Below, one piece after another: positions 54,490 through 64,000 of a stretch of DNA of 64,000 nucleotides (the stretch's first letter is position 1; every line of letters begins with the position of its first letter). The stretch is taken from the NCBI RefSeq assembly GCF_964019385.1, contig NC_088654.1, positions 16,824,018 to 16,888,017 of the forward strand, given 5' to 3'. Position numbers and translations under genes: made by a program. The notes below the pieces were generated by a model. The model ran no database searches. It was not told where the DNA came from and saw nothing but the letters and a program-made list of their open reading frames with translations. Source of the DNA: Sycon ciliatum (lineage: Eukaryota > Porifera > Calcarea > Leucosolenida > Sycettidae).

Positions 54490-57420
54490 GACATGATGCA
54501 TGCTGCCATGCACAAGGACGTAGACTACTCACTCAGTGACTTCAGTCAGTACTCTGTAGTCTACTGTCTAGTGTAGAGTGACTGAGTCAGGGAGTCGAAT
54601 TTTATGACTGCCTGTTGACAAATAGCAGCTTGTTTGGTGTAAATTTCTGGGTGGTATGGTTTGAGGACAGCGTTTAGAGTGGCTGACAGCTTTGCCAGCT
54701 TGATACTTGGTTTCATTCTGCAGCTCACTGGTTTGAGAAAAACAGTGTTTTTTGCGGCTTCTTCAACGGATATTGTGCACCATCATCAAGGTGGTTACCT
54801 GTTTGTGATGCAGTTTCAACTAAAAGTACAACAACAAAAGCAACAGCCTACATTCAACAGCCACAGCCCATGACAACCAGAACAACAACAACAATAACAC
54901 CAATTCTCGTTCCTCATATACTGGCACGCACAGAGACATAGACAGCAATAGCGACAACACACAAATTAAAGGGTAGTTGGCCGCAGTCAGATGTGACACT
55001 TGCGCAGCTAGTGGGGAAGCACTAGCCATCAGTATTTGTTATGAAAAGATAGAATATTGCGGCCTACGTATATTGAATGCCTTGAAAAACGCGTCAACAT
55101 GTTGAAGGTATGACCAGCATCAGCCAAGGACTGATGGTCAAAACAAATAACAAAATACACTGTTATAATAAACACACGATCCTTGAAGGGTGGTTGCGTT
55201 CCTATGGATGCGGAAAACTCGGCTAAAGACGCGAACAGTGAAATATACAAGTAATAATAAACAGAACTACAAGGACACATTATGTCACCATAATGTCGGC
55301 TGCGCAACCAGTCACTCATCTGACATAAGAATTTTTGAAGCAGCTAGTTGTCTGAAAACTGGGCATGCTTCCAGTTTGTGTTGGTACTTTCAAACTCTGG
55401 TTGCTGCAGGTGAAAAGAGATTCTCGCAAACCTATTAAAATGCACGGTTGCAGGCAGCGGCGTACAAGAATAAAAAGAAACGGAAAGAAATAACAAGGGT
55501 GCTTCAACGTTGACTGGGTTCGATCACTGATAAGAATGTTTGCAAAACAAAGGTAGAAGAATTGGTCAGCCTCAAATGCTACCTCAAGGACACACAGCGT
55601 AGCCAAAAAGTAAAGAAAAAAATGGAAAATGGTGAGCTGGAGGCGACTGTCGCCGACATCACTGAGCAGTGCAAATGGTATGGGCAGACAAAACAAATTG
55701 AAGAAGACCTACACAGTACTGAAGGAGATGTCAAGCATGAATGCCAAACCTACAAGTGAACCTGAAGGAGAGGAGGATGTGGGTGATGCCATCTTGGCTA
55801 CCCTGGTCAAAGATTTCTCTGAGCTACGGCAGCACATACCTGCACAGGAAAACCAGCAGAAGCATAACGGAGAGCCTCATCATATCGTTGGGAAACGGCA
55901 ACAGCAGCGCAACATGAAGAAATAGAAAATGTGTGCTGAAACTGCATTCTGGTTTACAAGAATGTTTGGGTCTCACTGCTAAATTACCTCGTACACATGG
56001 CCTGTGTAATTGCTTTAGCCTTTTCTCTGCTCTTTCCGGTTGCACGGATGTTTAGCTTGTACAAGTGCTTTCACTTACTCCCACCCACTCTAACCCCTCT
56101 TTCCGGGTATATACGGATATCATTGCTTTTTCTTCTATCTTTCACACTAGAAATGTACTGCGTCCGGACTTCGCTAAAGCTTAGATAAATATTGATACCT
56201 AAATCTATAACTTGCACTGCTTCCAGGAATACAATGCTGGTGATGCTATGCTTTACCTCCATTAGCCGCCTGTGCCATTATGCAGATTTGTATTCAGACA
56301 AATTAGTTTCATGCTACAATGCTTTCGTTGTGCTCTGCGGTAAGCTCATGATTAATCAATGCCCTTTTCTGTGGAAGAGACAAACTGCCGGGCAGCACGA
56401 TCCCCTCCTGTCATAGATCCAAAGGAGTCTTGCAGGAACGTACATGGACTACGGCGAATCATAGGCTTGGTGGTAACCAGGTAGTGAGCTCGTGGGCCTT
56501 GTCCATGTACGTTCATGCAAGCATCCCAACCTGGAGGAAAGAACTTCACAGGGAAATTCTTCGGTCCCAACCCCCTTTGTCCAGTTTCTGATTCGAAAGT
56601 CAGAAATAGACTATTTCACTTCTATTTTTTCACTGCAGAGCAGTGCAAGCTCCATCAGCAGCCTCAAACATTCGTCATCTGAGAAAGGGCCCAACATTCC
56701 CCGAACCAACAAAAGATCTACAGCAAACAAAAGGGAGATTTCCAAATTCATGCAAGAATACATTCAATAAATTCACCCAAAATGAAATGAAATCACCTGA
56801 TAGATCGTCACTGATATCTTCTTCATACTCCCAAGTTCGTAAAGGATAAAGTCTCTCCATTTCACAAGGTACTGCATGCTGCCACCCCAACGCAACAAAA
56901 TTCACAGTGCAACGAACAGCTCATCTCGAACAAAAAGAGGGAACAAAACAAACCTTGAAGAGACGAATGTCGAATAACTGCTCAACTCAAGCAAAGTGTC
57001 TTGAAACTATTATTAATTTTACTTGAAAGACACTGTTTTTCCGCCAAGCGTCACTCCCATCAGCGGCAACGCAGCCGATTTCCCCACGTCAGACGCAGCA
57101 GCGTCTGACGCTCAAACTTCCCGCGTTGCGTCAGTTGCCATGGAAAAGCTCATGATTCTGACGCTGACGCAGCATTTTTGCCAAGCTGCACGAGCGTGTT
57201 CTCCATGGTGATTGGCACGAGCGTGTTCTCCAAGGTCGTCACCTCCCATGCCACATGCACCAGTACGTGTACACGATCGATTGAACAAGATTCTGAACAC
57301 GCCGCCCTCCTATTCAGGCAAGAACACGCCAGTCGGTCTGAAGTGAAGGCTCAGTGAAGCAACAACGACTTCCGTTAGTTCTGCGTACATGCACATGTAT
57401 GACCAACAGGACTCGTTTGT
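54490..57420. other. No firm gene; one dispersed repeat
   Basis: Contains a short dispersed repeat at 55178-55248 and a region 55560-55925 with overlapping short frames of Gln/Glu/Lys-rich composition that may be a decayed coding copy. A GAGCGTGTTCTCCA direct repeat lies at 57191-57231. Confidence 0.35.
55178..55248. repeat. Short dispersed repeat, copy 3
   Basis: GATCCTTGAAGGGTGGTTGCGT..GGATGCGGAAAACTCGGC..CGCGAACAGTGAA. Confidence 0.55.
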
Positions 57421-57484
57421 TGGGTTTTAGAGACGAGACTCGAGAGGGTGAATATGGAGAGGTATAAGTCTAATATTACCTTCA

Positions 57485-57705
57485 GCCTCGTGAATATGGG
57501 CGAATATTCACTAGTTATACAAACCTCGGCTTCGCCTCGGTTTGTATACTAGTGAATATTCGCCCATATACACTCGGCTTCAGGTAATATTATACATATT
57601 GACTGAGTACGAGGTCAATATAGGAAATAAAAGCCGAGTAAAAGACCGAGGCGAAGCCGAGGTCTTTTACGAGGTCTTTTATTTCCTATACTGACCAAGT
57701 ACGAA
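57485..57705. repeat. Two adjacent imperfect palindromes with a shared core
   Basis: Palindrome 1 (57490-57572): GTGAATATGGGCGAATATTC..CCTCGGCTTCGCCTCGG..GAATATTCGCCCATATACAC. Palindrome 2 (57611-57705): ATATAGGAAATAAAAG..ACCGAGGCGAAGCCGAGGT..CTTTTATTTCCTATA. The core CCGAGGCGAAGCCGAGG is common to both. Confidence 0.9.
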
Positions 57706-58157
57706 GTCAATATTAGATTTATCACGACTAACCAAAGCATGTGTTCAACCGCTAAAAAGGAGTCAAATATAAGCGGTCAATATAGCCGTGAAATATGCAG
57801 GAATATTTGACTGCTTAGGTATGGCAAAAATCTATGTGAGTCAATACTAAGGGAGTGATAACTAAGAATATTGATGTTTGTTGTCTCTTCTTGATTTTAA
57901 TAATAATACCAAACGAGCAGAGGTACGCTCGTACATCATGTACATACAAGGAAGCGAGTGGTTGAAGGTCTTTTATTACTTAGGAGTTAGGTGCCAAGCT
58001 TGGAAGTAGATCTACGAGGGGGCGGGTAGGTGGAGTCTGGTCCGAGACGGACAATGCAGAGCTCTGTAACCGAGGGGCAAACATCTGGGAGAGAAATATT
58101 TTAGAGGCCGGGCCCGGGGGATTGTCAAGATGGTAGTGCCATGTAAAACACCAGCAC

Positions 58158-58281
58158 CACAAAAGCAGAAGAGAACAGAGACAGCCGGCTAGGTCATTGT
58201 TGTAACGCTGCGTTTCATGCGCATAGCCCGTTACAACAATGTCACCTAGCCGGCTGTCCCTGTTCTCTTCTGCCTTTGTGG
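58158..58281. repeat. Long hairpin, about 50-bp arms
   Basis: CCACAAAAGCAGAAGAGAAC..GACAGCCGGCTAGGT..ATTGTTGTAACG pairs with CGTTACAACAATGTCACC..TAGCCGGCTGTCCCTGTTCTC..GTGG with a few bulges. AACACCAGCACCA occurs on both outer sides. Confidence 0.9.
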
Positions 58282-58411
58282 CAATGCTCCATCCTTGTGG
58301 TGTTGAGCACTCTAGGCAATCTGGGAAAAACACCAGCACCATACACAATCATGATACATGCAGATATGGAGATAGCGATGCAGTCTCGACTTGGTGAAAG
58401 TGTCGTACAAC

Positions 58412-58936
58412 TTAGGGACCATCGCAAAAGTTCGCAGAAGCCCCCGAAACGAAGACCGTGAGTTTCGGGCTTGACCCCCCTCCCTCCCCCCTCAAACGAT
58501 ACGACATTCACAATATGGGCTTCATTATTTCACTTGGATGCTGCACACATAATAATTATTATAATAATTATACTACACAGCAGGGGTTCATAAACCCTAT
58601 CATATCATCGGCCTATGAACCCCTGCTACTAGTGCTAGTACTACTACTGTACTAGTACTAGCAAGAGTCCATAAACCACGCGTTTTATGGACTCTTGGTA
58701 CTAGACTACACACAGTGTACAGGCAGCCAGCTACGCGACACGCGCATGACTACGCGTCCTGACAAGCGATCTACGCCGGCTAGCTGTGATGGCATGCTAA
58801 TCTATATCAGCTCCTACATGTCGTCAATACTTTTTTGAATTGAAGCCCGGTTTGCGATTTTCGACACGACTCCCTCCCCCCCAAACGTATGCTCTTCGTT
58901 TCAGGGGCTTCTGCGAACTTTTGCGATGGTCCCTTA
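58412..58936. mobile_element. PIF/Harbinger-like MITE with TTA duplication
   Basis: Element 58415-58933: GGGACCATCGCAAAAGTTCG at the left, CGAACTTTTGCGATGGTCCC at the right, TTA at 58412-58414 and 58934-58936. Inside are two hairpins: AGCAGGGGTTCATA..TATGAACCCCTGCT (58578-58627) and AAGAGTCCATAAA..TTTATGGACTCTT (58664-58698). Confidence 0.88.
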
Positions 58937-58950
58937 CAAGAGCCGGAACA

Positions 58951-59170
58951 CTGTAAAGCGACCAACTTTCGCGGCGCGCAAATTTAGCGTTTTCATAGAT
59001 TGGGCTGATTCACGACAAGAAACTTTTGCGATTCCACTATCTCTTCAGTCGGATCTCGTACTGTCTACAATCAATGTACGGAGAGGTTTGCGGAGATTTA
59101 TATTCGCGAATGTGTGGTGGTCGCGAAAATAGCGAAATTTAATCTCTAGCGAAAGTTTCTCAATTTACAG
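58951..59170. mobile_element. Mariner-like MITE, CTGTAAANCG family, copy 1
   Basis: CTGTAAAGCGACCAACTTTCGCG and GCGAAAGTTTCTCAATTTACAG, TA on the right. Related to 60402-60608. Confidence 0.7.
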
Positions 59171-59186
59171 TACATGTACCAGTACA

Positions 59187-60322
59187 GTCAGACCAAGATC
59201 ATAACCCCCCAAGGCCAAGAGTGTGCAACTCCTGATACCCTTTCGGCGAGTCGCCGACGGCGGAAACTCACATCATGCATGTGGTGTAGTGTCCCAGTTG
59301 TACGTTTCCAGTCCGGGTAATCATGCACGTTTAGGGTCCCAAATTATTTCGCACTTTCCCAGTGTTCAGTGTACTGTCACACGCGTTTTCAGTGTACTTT
59401 CACATCGTGAACTATATTTTCATGAAAACATGTGTACTTTCACTATGCTTCTTCTTTTCTCGTGTCAAAGTTTTGTTTCCTTTGTCAAAGTTTTGTCTCC
59501 TTTATGGAAGTTTTTCTTTGACTTTGTGGTAATGGCTGGGCGTCCCGGAGCGCCGATACGCATTGTCCCTCAGGCACACATTCTAAATGATCATGCGATT
59601 TTGATGGAGAAGTGGACGGTGTTCACACTACAAGTGTTGCCGATCTTTTCCAGAACCCAACTTGGTCAACTGGAGTTCCTTGCCGCTCGGCGCTGTATCA
59701 GCAACGAAATGCCTTGTGCCAAGTGTGGGGCGCTATGTGGCCTCACTAGACGGCAGGAGAGCAGCGACGGGTTTCGCTGGAGATGCCGACTGTATGTCCG
59801 GAGCGTTCGCGGTGGTTCTTTTTTTCCCTGAAGCGCAACTTCGGCACATCGCGAGAGTTGTTCCCGACGTGCCTCTGCGAGTTCGTGTGGAGACAGAGAG
59901 TTCGCGCGGAAGACAACACGTTCGGTTCCCTGCTCCGCAGTGTTCACCAGCAGTACCCAGTCTGATCTGTCCTCGGTTTTCATGAAAATATAGTTCATGA
60001 TGTGAAAGTACACTGAAAACGCGTGTGACAGTACACTGAACACTGGGAAAGTGCGAAATAATTTGGGACCCTAAACTGCATGATTACCCCAGTCCGTTTC
60101 TAGCGAGCAGCGGAGTGATAATATCAGCACTCCCTGGCAGAAACTCACTGCGGGTATGCAACTCGCCAGCATAATCATGGCAGATTTTCGGATTGCGCGC
60201 ACGCTATCCTTAGTTGTACGTAGGACAAAACGCAATTCAGACCGGTGACGTGAGTTTTCGCCTTCGGGGACCCCACATGCAGAGTTGCACGCTCTTGGGG
60301 GGTTGCACCCTTGGTCAGACCT
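59187..60322. mobile_element. Merlin/IS1595-like element with nested inverted repeats
   Basis: Outer TIRs: GTCAGACCAAG..ATAACCCCCCAAG..GTGTGCAACTCC and its inverse ending GGTTGCACCCTTGGTCAGAC. A second inverted pair lies inside (59325-59425 with 59975-60080: GGGTCCCAAATTATTTCGCAC..CATGAAAA), with arms of about 100 bp. The interior carries a broken transposase N-terminus (59534-59960). No clear TSD. Confidence 0.7.
59534..59960 (+). pseudogene. IS1595/ISXO2-like transposase N-terminal fragment
   Basis: Frame beginning M-A-G-R-P-G-A-P-I-R has helices, then a zinc-ribbon-like C-A-K-C-G..S-S-D-G-F-R-W-R-C followed by S-V-R-G-G-S-F-F, the N-terminal signature of ISXO2/IS1595-type (Merlin) DDE transposases. 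The frame stops just after G-S-F-F-P; a shifted frame continues briefly. The catalytic DDE part is absent, replaced by the right inverted repeat. Confidence 0.5.
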
Positions 60323-60401
60323 CGCTTATCCGGATCCCTCGCCATCCGGAAGAACATCGTTGCTTACAGATTTACAGCATATGTCATGCATACATACAGT
60401 A

Positions 60402-60608
60402 CTGTAAACCGTGAAATTATTGCCATGGTCTAATTTCTGCGAAATTCGCGACCGCGTGGAAATCGCGAAATTTAGACAGCGCGAAAAGGAGATCCATGAA
60501 AGGTTTAGCAAGAATGCCATTCTGCAATCGCAAAATTAAAACCTCGCAAACCTGTCCGGATTCTGAAAACGTGAACTAAAAACGCCACGAAAATTTCACG
60601 CTTTACAG
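60402..60608. mobile_element. Mariner-like MITE, CTGTAAANCG family, copy 2
   Basis: CTGTAAACCGTGAAATTATT and AAATTTCACGCTTTACAG with TA at both ends. Confidence 0.8.
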
Positions 60609-60611
60609 TAT

Positions 60612-61300
60612 GTGTGTTCGATTATCAGGATATTTTTTTTGCGAAAAACGGATGTGTGCGGTTAGTGATCACGTGCCCGGCCGTCCATTTTGCATACTAA
60701 AGCCCATGCGCAAGGCACGATTCGTGCTGGTTTGTTGGATGGATTTGGGGAATTCTGGAGAATTTTTCGATGTTTTTGGAGAATCTTTCGACTTTCCGCG
60801 GGAATGCCCAAAAGCATAATATTGGGTGCGCACGGGCATGATCCGTGCACCCCTGCCGACGGTCGACACACGTACACACACACGTACACGCACATAAAAA
60901 AATTTCTTGCAAACATTACTTTATCACGAAGCCCTAGGCCCTGGTTAGATGACACGATCTTGATCTTGTTGCAGGCAATGGCCAGGGTTCTCCATCATCG
61001 GCTGAAGATTCCAGTTTTATCATGTGAATAGGTCGTGCAGTAGTCACTCCATTGGGTCCATTCACAAGGCACACACCTCATGAACGGAGAAGCGCAAGCA
61101 ACGCACCAATGCAGAAAAATAATTAAATCATCGAGCATGGAGTTTAGACACAGACTGCGTGAGGAATATATTCGAAATGGCAAATGGAACATAGCAGCGT
61201 TCAACAGCACGCTTGCGCCAGCCGCCTAGAGGCGTCCAATCGAAACGCGCATGCGCTGCAACATCAGTTGGCATGAAACAAAGACAGTCATAAGTGAGTG
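60612..61300. other. No gene recognised
   Basis: Short ORFs; a GGAGAATTTTTCGATGTTTT / GGAGAATCTTTCGACTTTCC near-repeat at 60758-60798. Confidence 0.4.
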
Positions 61301-61307
61301 AGTGAGA

Positions 61308-61413
<106 letters not shown>

Positions 61414-61419
61414 CCGACC

Positions 61420-62037
61420 AGTGCAGTCGCTACTGCAACTGCAGTCATGACACAGGCAAGCAGTGCGAGTGATACATGCATTCTTCGAAAATACATTAGA
61501 ACCAAAACTGCGGCAGCAACTACGTGACACGACATCAAACAAGATACGACGCAGAAAGCAGATGACAAGCAAGGAAAGGAAAGCGGACGAAAAACATCGC
61601 TGGCTAGAATCAGCCACAAAAGTAGACAACCTGGAAACGTGTACCGGCAGCACGTAAAGCAAACTGCTCGGTTGCTGTGGCAGATAAGTTTGGCTTACCG
61701 CCGCGCCACATGTGTGATACATGACGCGCCAACGACGCCCGCAGCCCGAAGAAAGGCTTAGCGTTCTTGGCCGTGGCCAGCTTCAGTGGCAGCGCAGCAG
61801 CAGTGCCGTGTCAGCTTCCACCCCTAGCCTCACACTCACAGGACGTCCCGGGCACGAGCTAAATTCGCACTGGAAGTCGCACCGTTGTCCGTCGGGCAAT
61901 ACACAAACGGCCGGTGCATCCCGACGTAAAGTCAGGCGCAAACGATGGCCACAGGGGATCATGCGGGGCCCAAAGAAGTGCAGCTTTAAACTAACAGTAG
62001 TTCACGGTAGTTACAGCTCGGACGCAAGCGGACCGTT
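61420..62037. other. Probable 3' UTR/intergenic of the 62-63 kb gene
   Basis: No supported ORF; no polyadenylation signal identified. Confidence 0.35.
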
Positions 62038-63057
62038 TTACCGGTCTTCAAACTCGCACGTGATCGTTAAGGAGCCGGGCATAGGCGCTTTGAAGCGTCC
62101 CTGGCCGGATGACAGCACGCCAGCAGAGGACGCCTGCTCTTTCCGGTTACGGCGCAGACGGTGGCGAAGGTCGTTGCTGCCGGAGGCACGATAGTCGTCA
62201 CGGCGACCGTCTTCCTCCGCCTCGTCTTCGTGCTTGACGGGTGGCAGAGAGCGGTGGTGCGGCTCGTACTCGGAACTCTCGTAGTTTGATGCTGCGTGCT
62301 GCTGCTGCTGCTGCGAGCCGTGCGATCGTGAGCTGTTTGGCCGAACCACCACTGATGACAGGTTACCCGGTTTGTGTCCGAGCTTCTCCCTCTGGCGTCG
62401 CCGCTCCAGGATGGCTTCCCGCTGCTCGTCCAGCAGGCGATTCTGCTCGCGCTGCTGCCTCTGTCGCTCCCGCTCCTCCGCCTGGCGGTCCACCGTTATC
62501 GTAATGCACATCTTCTCCGTGTGGTCCGGGTCGGTGTGAGGTGCCGCCGATGACGACGGCGCTGCAGTGTCCACGCTGGTGCGAGCAGCATCCGCGCGGT
62601 GACGAACACGCTTCGGTGACGGCGAGCGATACGGGCGGGGAGAGGGAGTGCCACGGCTAGCCGCGTGGTGACGCCGCGCAGCACTGCTGTCGTCGTCCGA
62701 GTCCTGCTCCACTTTGATCGTCAGCGTCTGGACGTTGCCTGGTTTCGTTGCACTGCCAGCGGCGACAGGCATCGTTTCCTCATCATCGTCGTCGTCGTCT
62801 TCGCTGTCGGAGCTGCTGGAGCTGTCGCTGGTCGAGCTGCCAGGCTGCTGCTGTGGCGGAGGTGCGTCGGCTTTCGTGTTGCTGACCTCGATGAGTAGGT
62901 GGGCGTTCTGTGCGTCCTCCTCGTCCTCTTCTTCCCGTTTGATCTCCGTCGTTTCGTGCGCCACTGGTGGTGCGCTCGGTGCATCCTCGGCGGCGTGCAT
63001 TGAAGCTTCCTCGGTGTCCTCGTGCGGTCGCTTCTTGGCACGCCGAGCTCTGAAGCA
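62038..63057 (-). CDS. Last exon of an acidic, RS/E-rich nuclear-type protein
   Basis: Acceptor GATCCTTGCTTCAG|AG at 63058 opens a frame of about 339 codons to the stop at 62038. Composition: basic start (A-R-R-A-K-K-R-P), acidic and Ser-rich segments (S-S-S-S-D-S-E-D-D-D-D), a P-S-P-R-P-Y-R-S-P-S-P-K-R-V-R RS-like patch, a charged helix (Q-A-E-E-R-E-R-Q-R-Q-Q-R-E-Q), a poly-Q, and C-terminal G-S-L-T-I-T-C-E-F. Looks like a disordered nuclear/RNA-processing protein, but no family is recognised. Upstream exons would lie beyond 63.06 kb. An ATG at 63069 exists but is 5' of the acceptor. Confidence 0.6.
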   Translation of the reverse strand, partial: CFRARRAKKRPHEDTEEASMHAAEDAPSAPPVAHETTEIKREEEDEEDAQNAHLLIEVSNTKADAPPPQQQPGSSTSDSSSSSDSEDDDDDDEETMPVAAGSATKPGNVQTLTIKVEQDSDDDSSAARRHHAASRGTPSPRPYRSPSPKRVRHRADAARTSVDTAAPSSSAAPHTDPDHTEKMCITITVDRQAEERERQRQQREQNRLLDEQREAILERRRQREKLGHKPGNLSSVVVRPNSSRSHGSQQQQQHAASNYESSEYEPHHRSLPPVKHEDEAEEDGRRDDYRASGSNDLRHRLRRNRKEQASSAGVLSSGQGRFKAPMPGSLTITCEFEDR

Positions 63058-63339
63058 AGGATCACACACAGATCAAACACAGATAGGATAAAGTGAAAGA
63101 TGTTTTCTGACGATCGCTTAGTGCGTGAAACTCGGAGTAAAAAAACGCTTTTCCATTCTCTTATTCTTGTTTGACCTAGCTCTGCTTTTCGGTATTGAGC
63201 ATTCTATTGGGCAGCCTGGAACCTCTCTTTTTAAAAGTGAAAGAAAGAGCACACGGAAACAAAACAAGAGGTTTAATAGGGGCCGTCTATTATTCTTGTC
63301 TTTTTTCTAAGGAGCGAAACGATTTCGTTTCAGTGGCCG

Positions 63340-63702
63340 ACCGCGCACCAAAACGAAGGATGCGCTCGCAGTCCTTTCATCCTCCTGAAGGTTTACGAGG
63401 TTCTCCGAAGCTTTACAGGCTCTCCGCACTTCATAGGTGGCAGGAACGTGGCAATGCCCGCACCAATGGGTGGGCACAAAGTACACGTGTACCGTCGGAT
63501 GTGTGCTCGTGAGCAATACCAACATATCAATGCATGTGTCTCTCAGGGCTATGACCCGCTTGCTGCTTCTCGCTGGCAAAAGCTTCCAGATCCGTCCTTT
63601 TATTCTCGCTTGTTCTCTCGAAGAGAAAGTTACAAGAAACCGGTGGACCTTAGCTCTTTTAAATATTCATCCATCATTTATCCCCATGCCAATACCTAAG
63701 TA
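63340..63702 (+). CDS. Possible coding exon, unrecognised
   Basis: Plus-strand open frame without stop from about 63360 to TAA 63700-63702, with protein-like composition (H-V-Y-R-R-M-C-A-R-E-Q-Y, then D-P-L-A-A-S-R-W-Q-K-L). First ATG at 63448 gives 83 residues. No splice site, domain or repeat match was found. Confidence 0.25.
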
Positions 63703-63865
63703 GTATTTTCGATTGCTTCAATATTCTTTCATATTAAATATCAATTTTTTTCGTCATAGAAATAGAATTATCCCACCTACCACTTGGGGAATTTTTGGTG
63801 AGGCAACATATATAATTATTCAAAATATTTGAAACAAGGACGGCGGCAGAAAATATTACAAAAAA

Positions 63866-63942
63866 TGTATTGTCTACGCAAGTACGCATGCATCTACGCA
63901 AGAATCACCGCCAGCCAATTAGGAGTGGTGATTCTTGCGTAG
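63866..63942. repeat. Inverted repeat, GTCTACGCAAG motif
   Basis: TCTACGCAAGAATCACC (63892-63908) pairs with GGTGATTCTTGCGTAGA (63926-63942); the GTCTACGCAAG word also occurs at 63872 on the left. Small cruciform or MITE relic. Confidence 0.75.
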
Positions 63943-64000
63943 ACAGATATTTACGCTCCTCGGCTTTCGCCTTGTTGAGCACTCTCAGTGGGCTGTTCCA

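Noticed and set aside
62038-63069. ATG at 63069 as start of a 343-aa gene
   Set aside because: A strong acceptor lies just downstream at 63058, so this is more likely a last exon.

Overview
The window looks like nuclear DNA from an animal, probably a marine invertebrate; the phylum cannot be read from it. Evidence: spliced genes with GT..AG introns, a TRIM-type RING/B-box gene, an IL-17-like secreted cysteine protein, several classes of metazoan retrotransposon, many TA- and TTA-flanked MITEs, and abundant microsatellites. There are no operons or other prokaryotic features. The 8-mer TACATGTA is strongly over-represented (about 18 by eye, roughly one expected).

Layout. 1-5300: two near-identical Penelope-like retroelement (PLE) copies head to head, forming a 4.7-kb palindrome with an 11-bp spacer. 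The + copy is followed by a hammerhead-ribozyme-like motif. 5300-15500: mostly non-coding, with MITEs (Merlin-like, hAT-like), tRNA-like SINE remnants and a (TTG)n array of about 516 pure units that grew inside one copy of a dispersed repeat. 15500-22500: a possible promoter and first exon, a tandem repeat carrying a textbook hammerhead ribozyme on the minus strand (retrozyme-like), and the IL-17-like gene (21019-21546). 22569-27030: an RTE-like LINE on the minus strand, split by a partial LTR retrotransposon. 29174-33540: a full-length two-ORF CR1/L2/Jockey-group LINE on the minus strand whose ORFs overlap as ATGA. 37397-41798: at least five phase-consistent exons of an unrecognised minus-strand gene, its introns loaded with MITEs and CA repeats. 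42480-47650: simple repeats and MITEs. 47655-49745: intact TRIM-like gene (minus). 49940-52531: a TTA-flanked element next to a hAT-like MITE that contains a solo LTR fused to a reverse-transcribed tRNA-Leu 3' half. 52938-53629: a terminal exon interrupted by a MITE that brings in an in-frame stop. 54300-61400: MITEs, large hairpins and a degenerate IS1595/Merlin-type transposase fragment inside long terminal inverted repeats. 62038-63057: last exon of an acidic, RS/E-rich minus-strand gene.

Most of the window is a record of retrotransposition and DNA transposition. The host genes visible are one cytokine-like gene, one TRIM gene, one multi-exon helical-protein gene and two or three partial genes. 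The points most worth following are the two ribozyme-bearing elements, the in-frame UGA between the PLE ORFs, the tRNA-LTR chimera and the IL-17-like protein.
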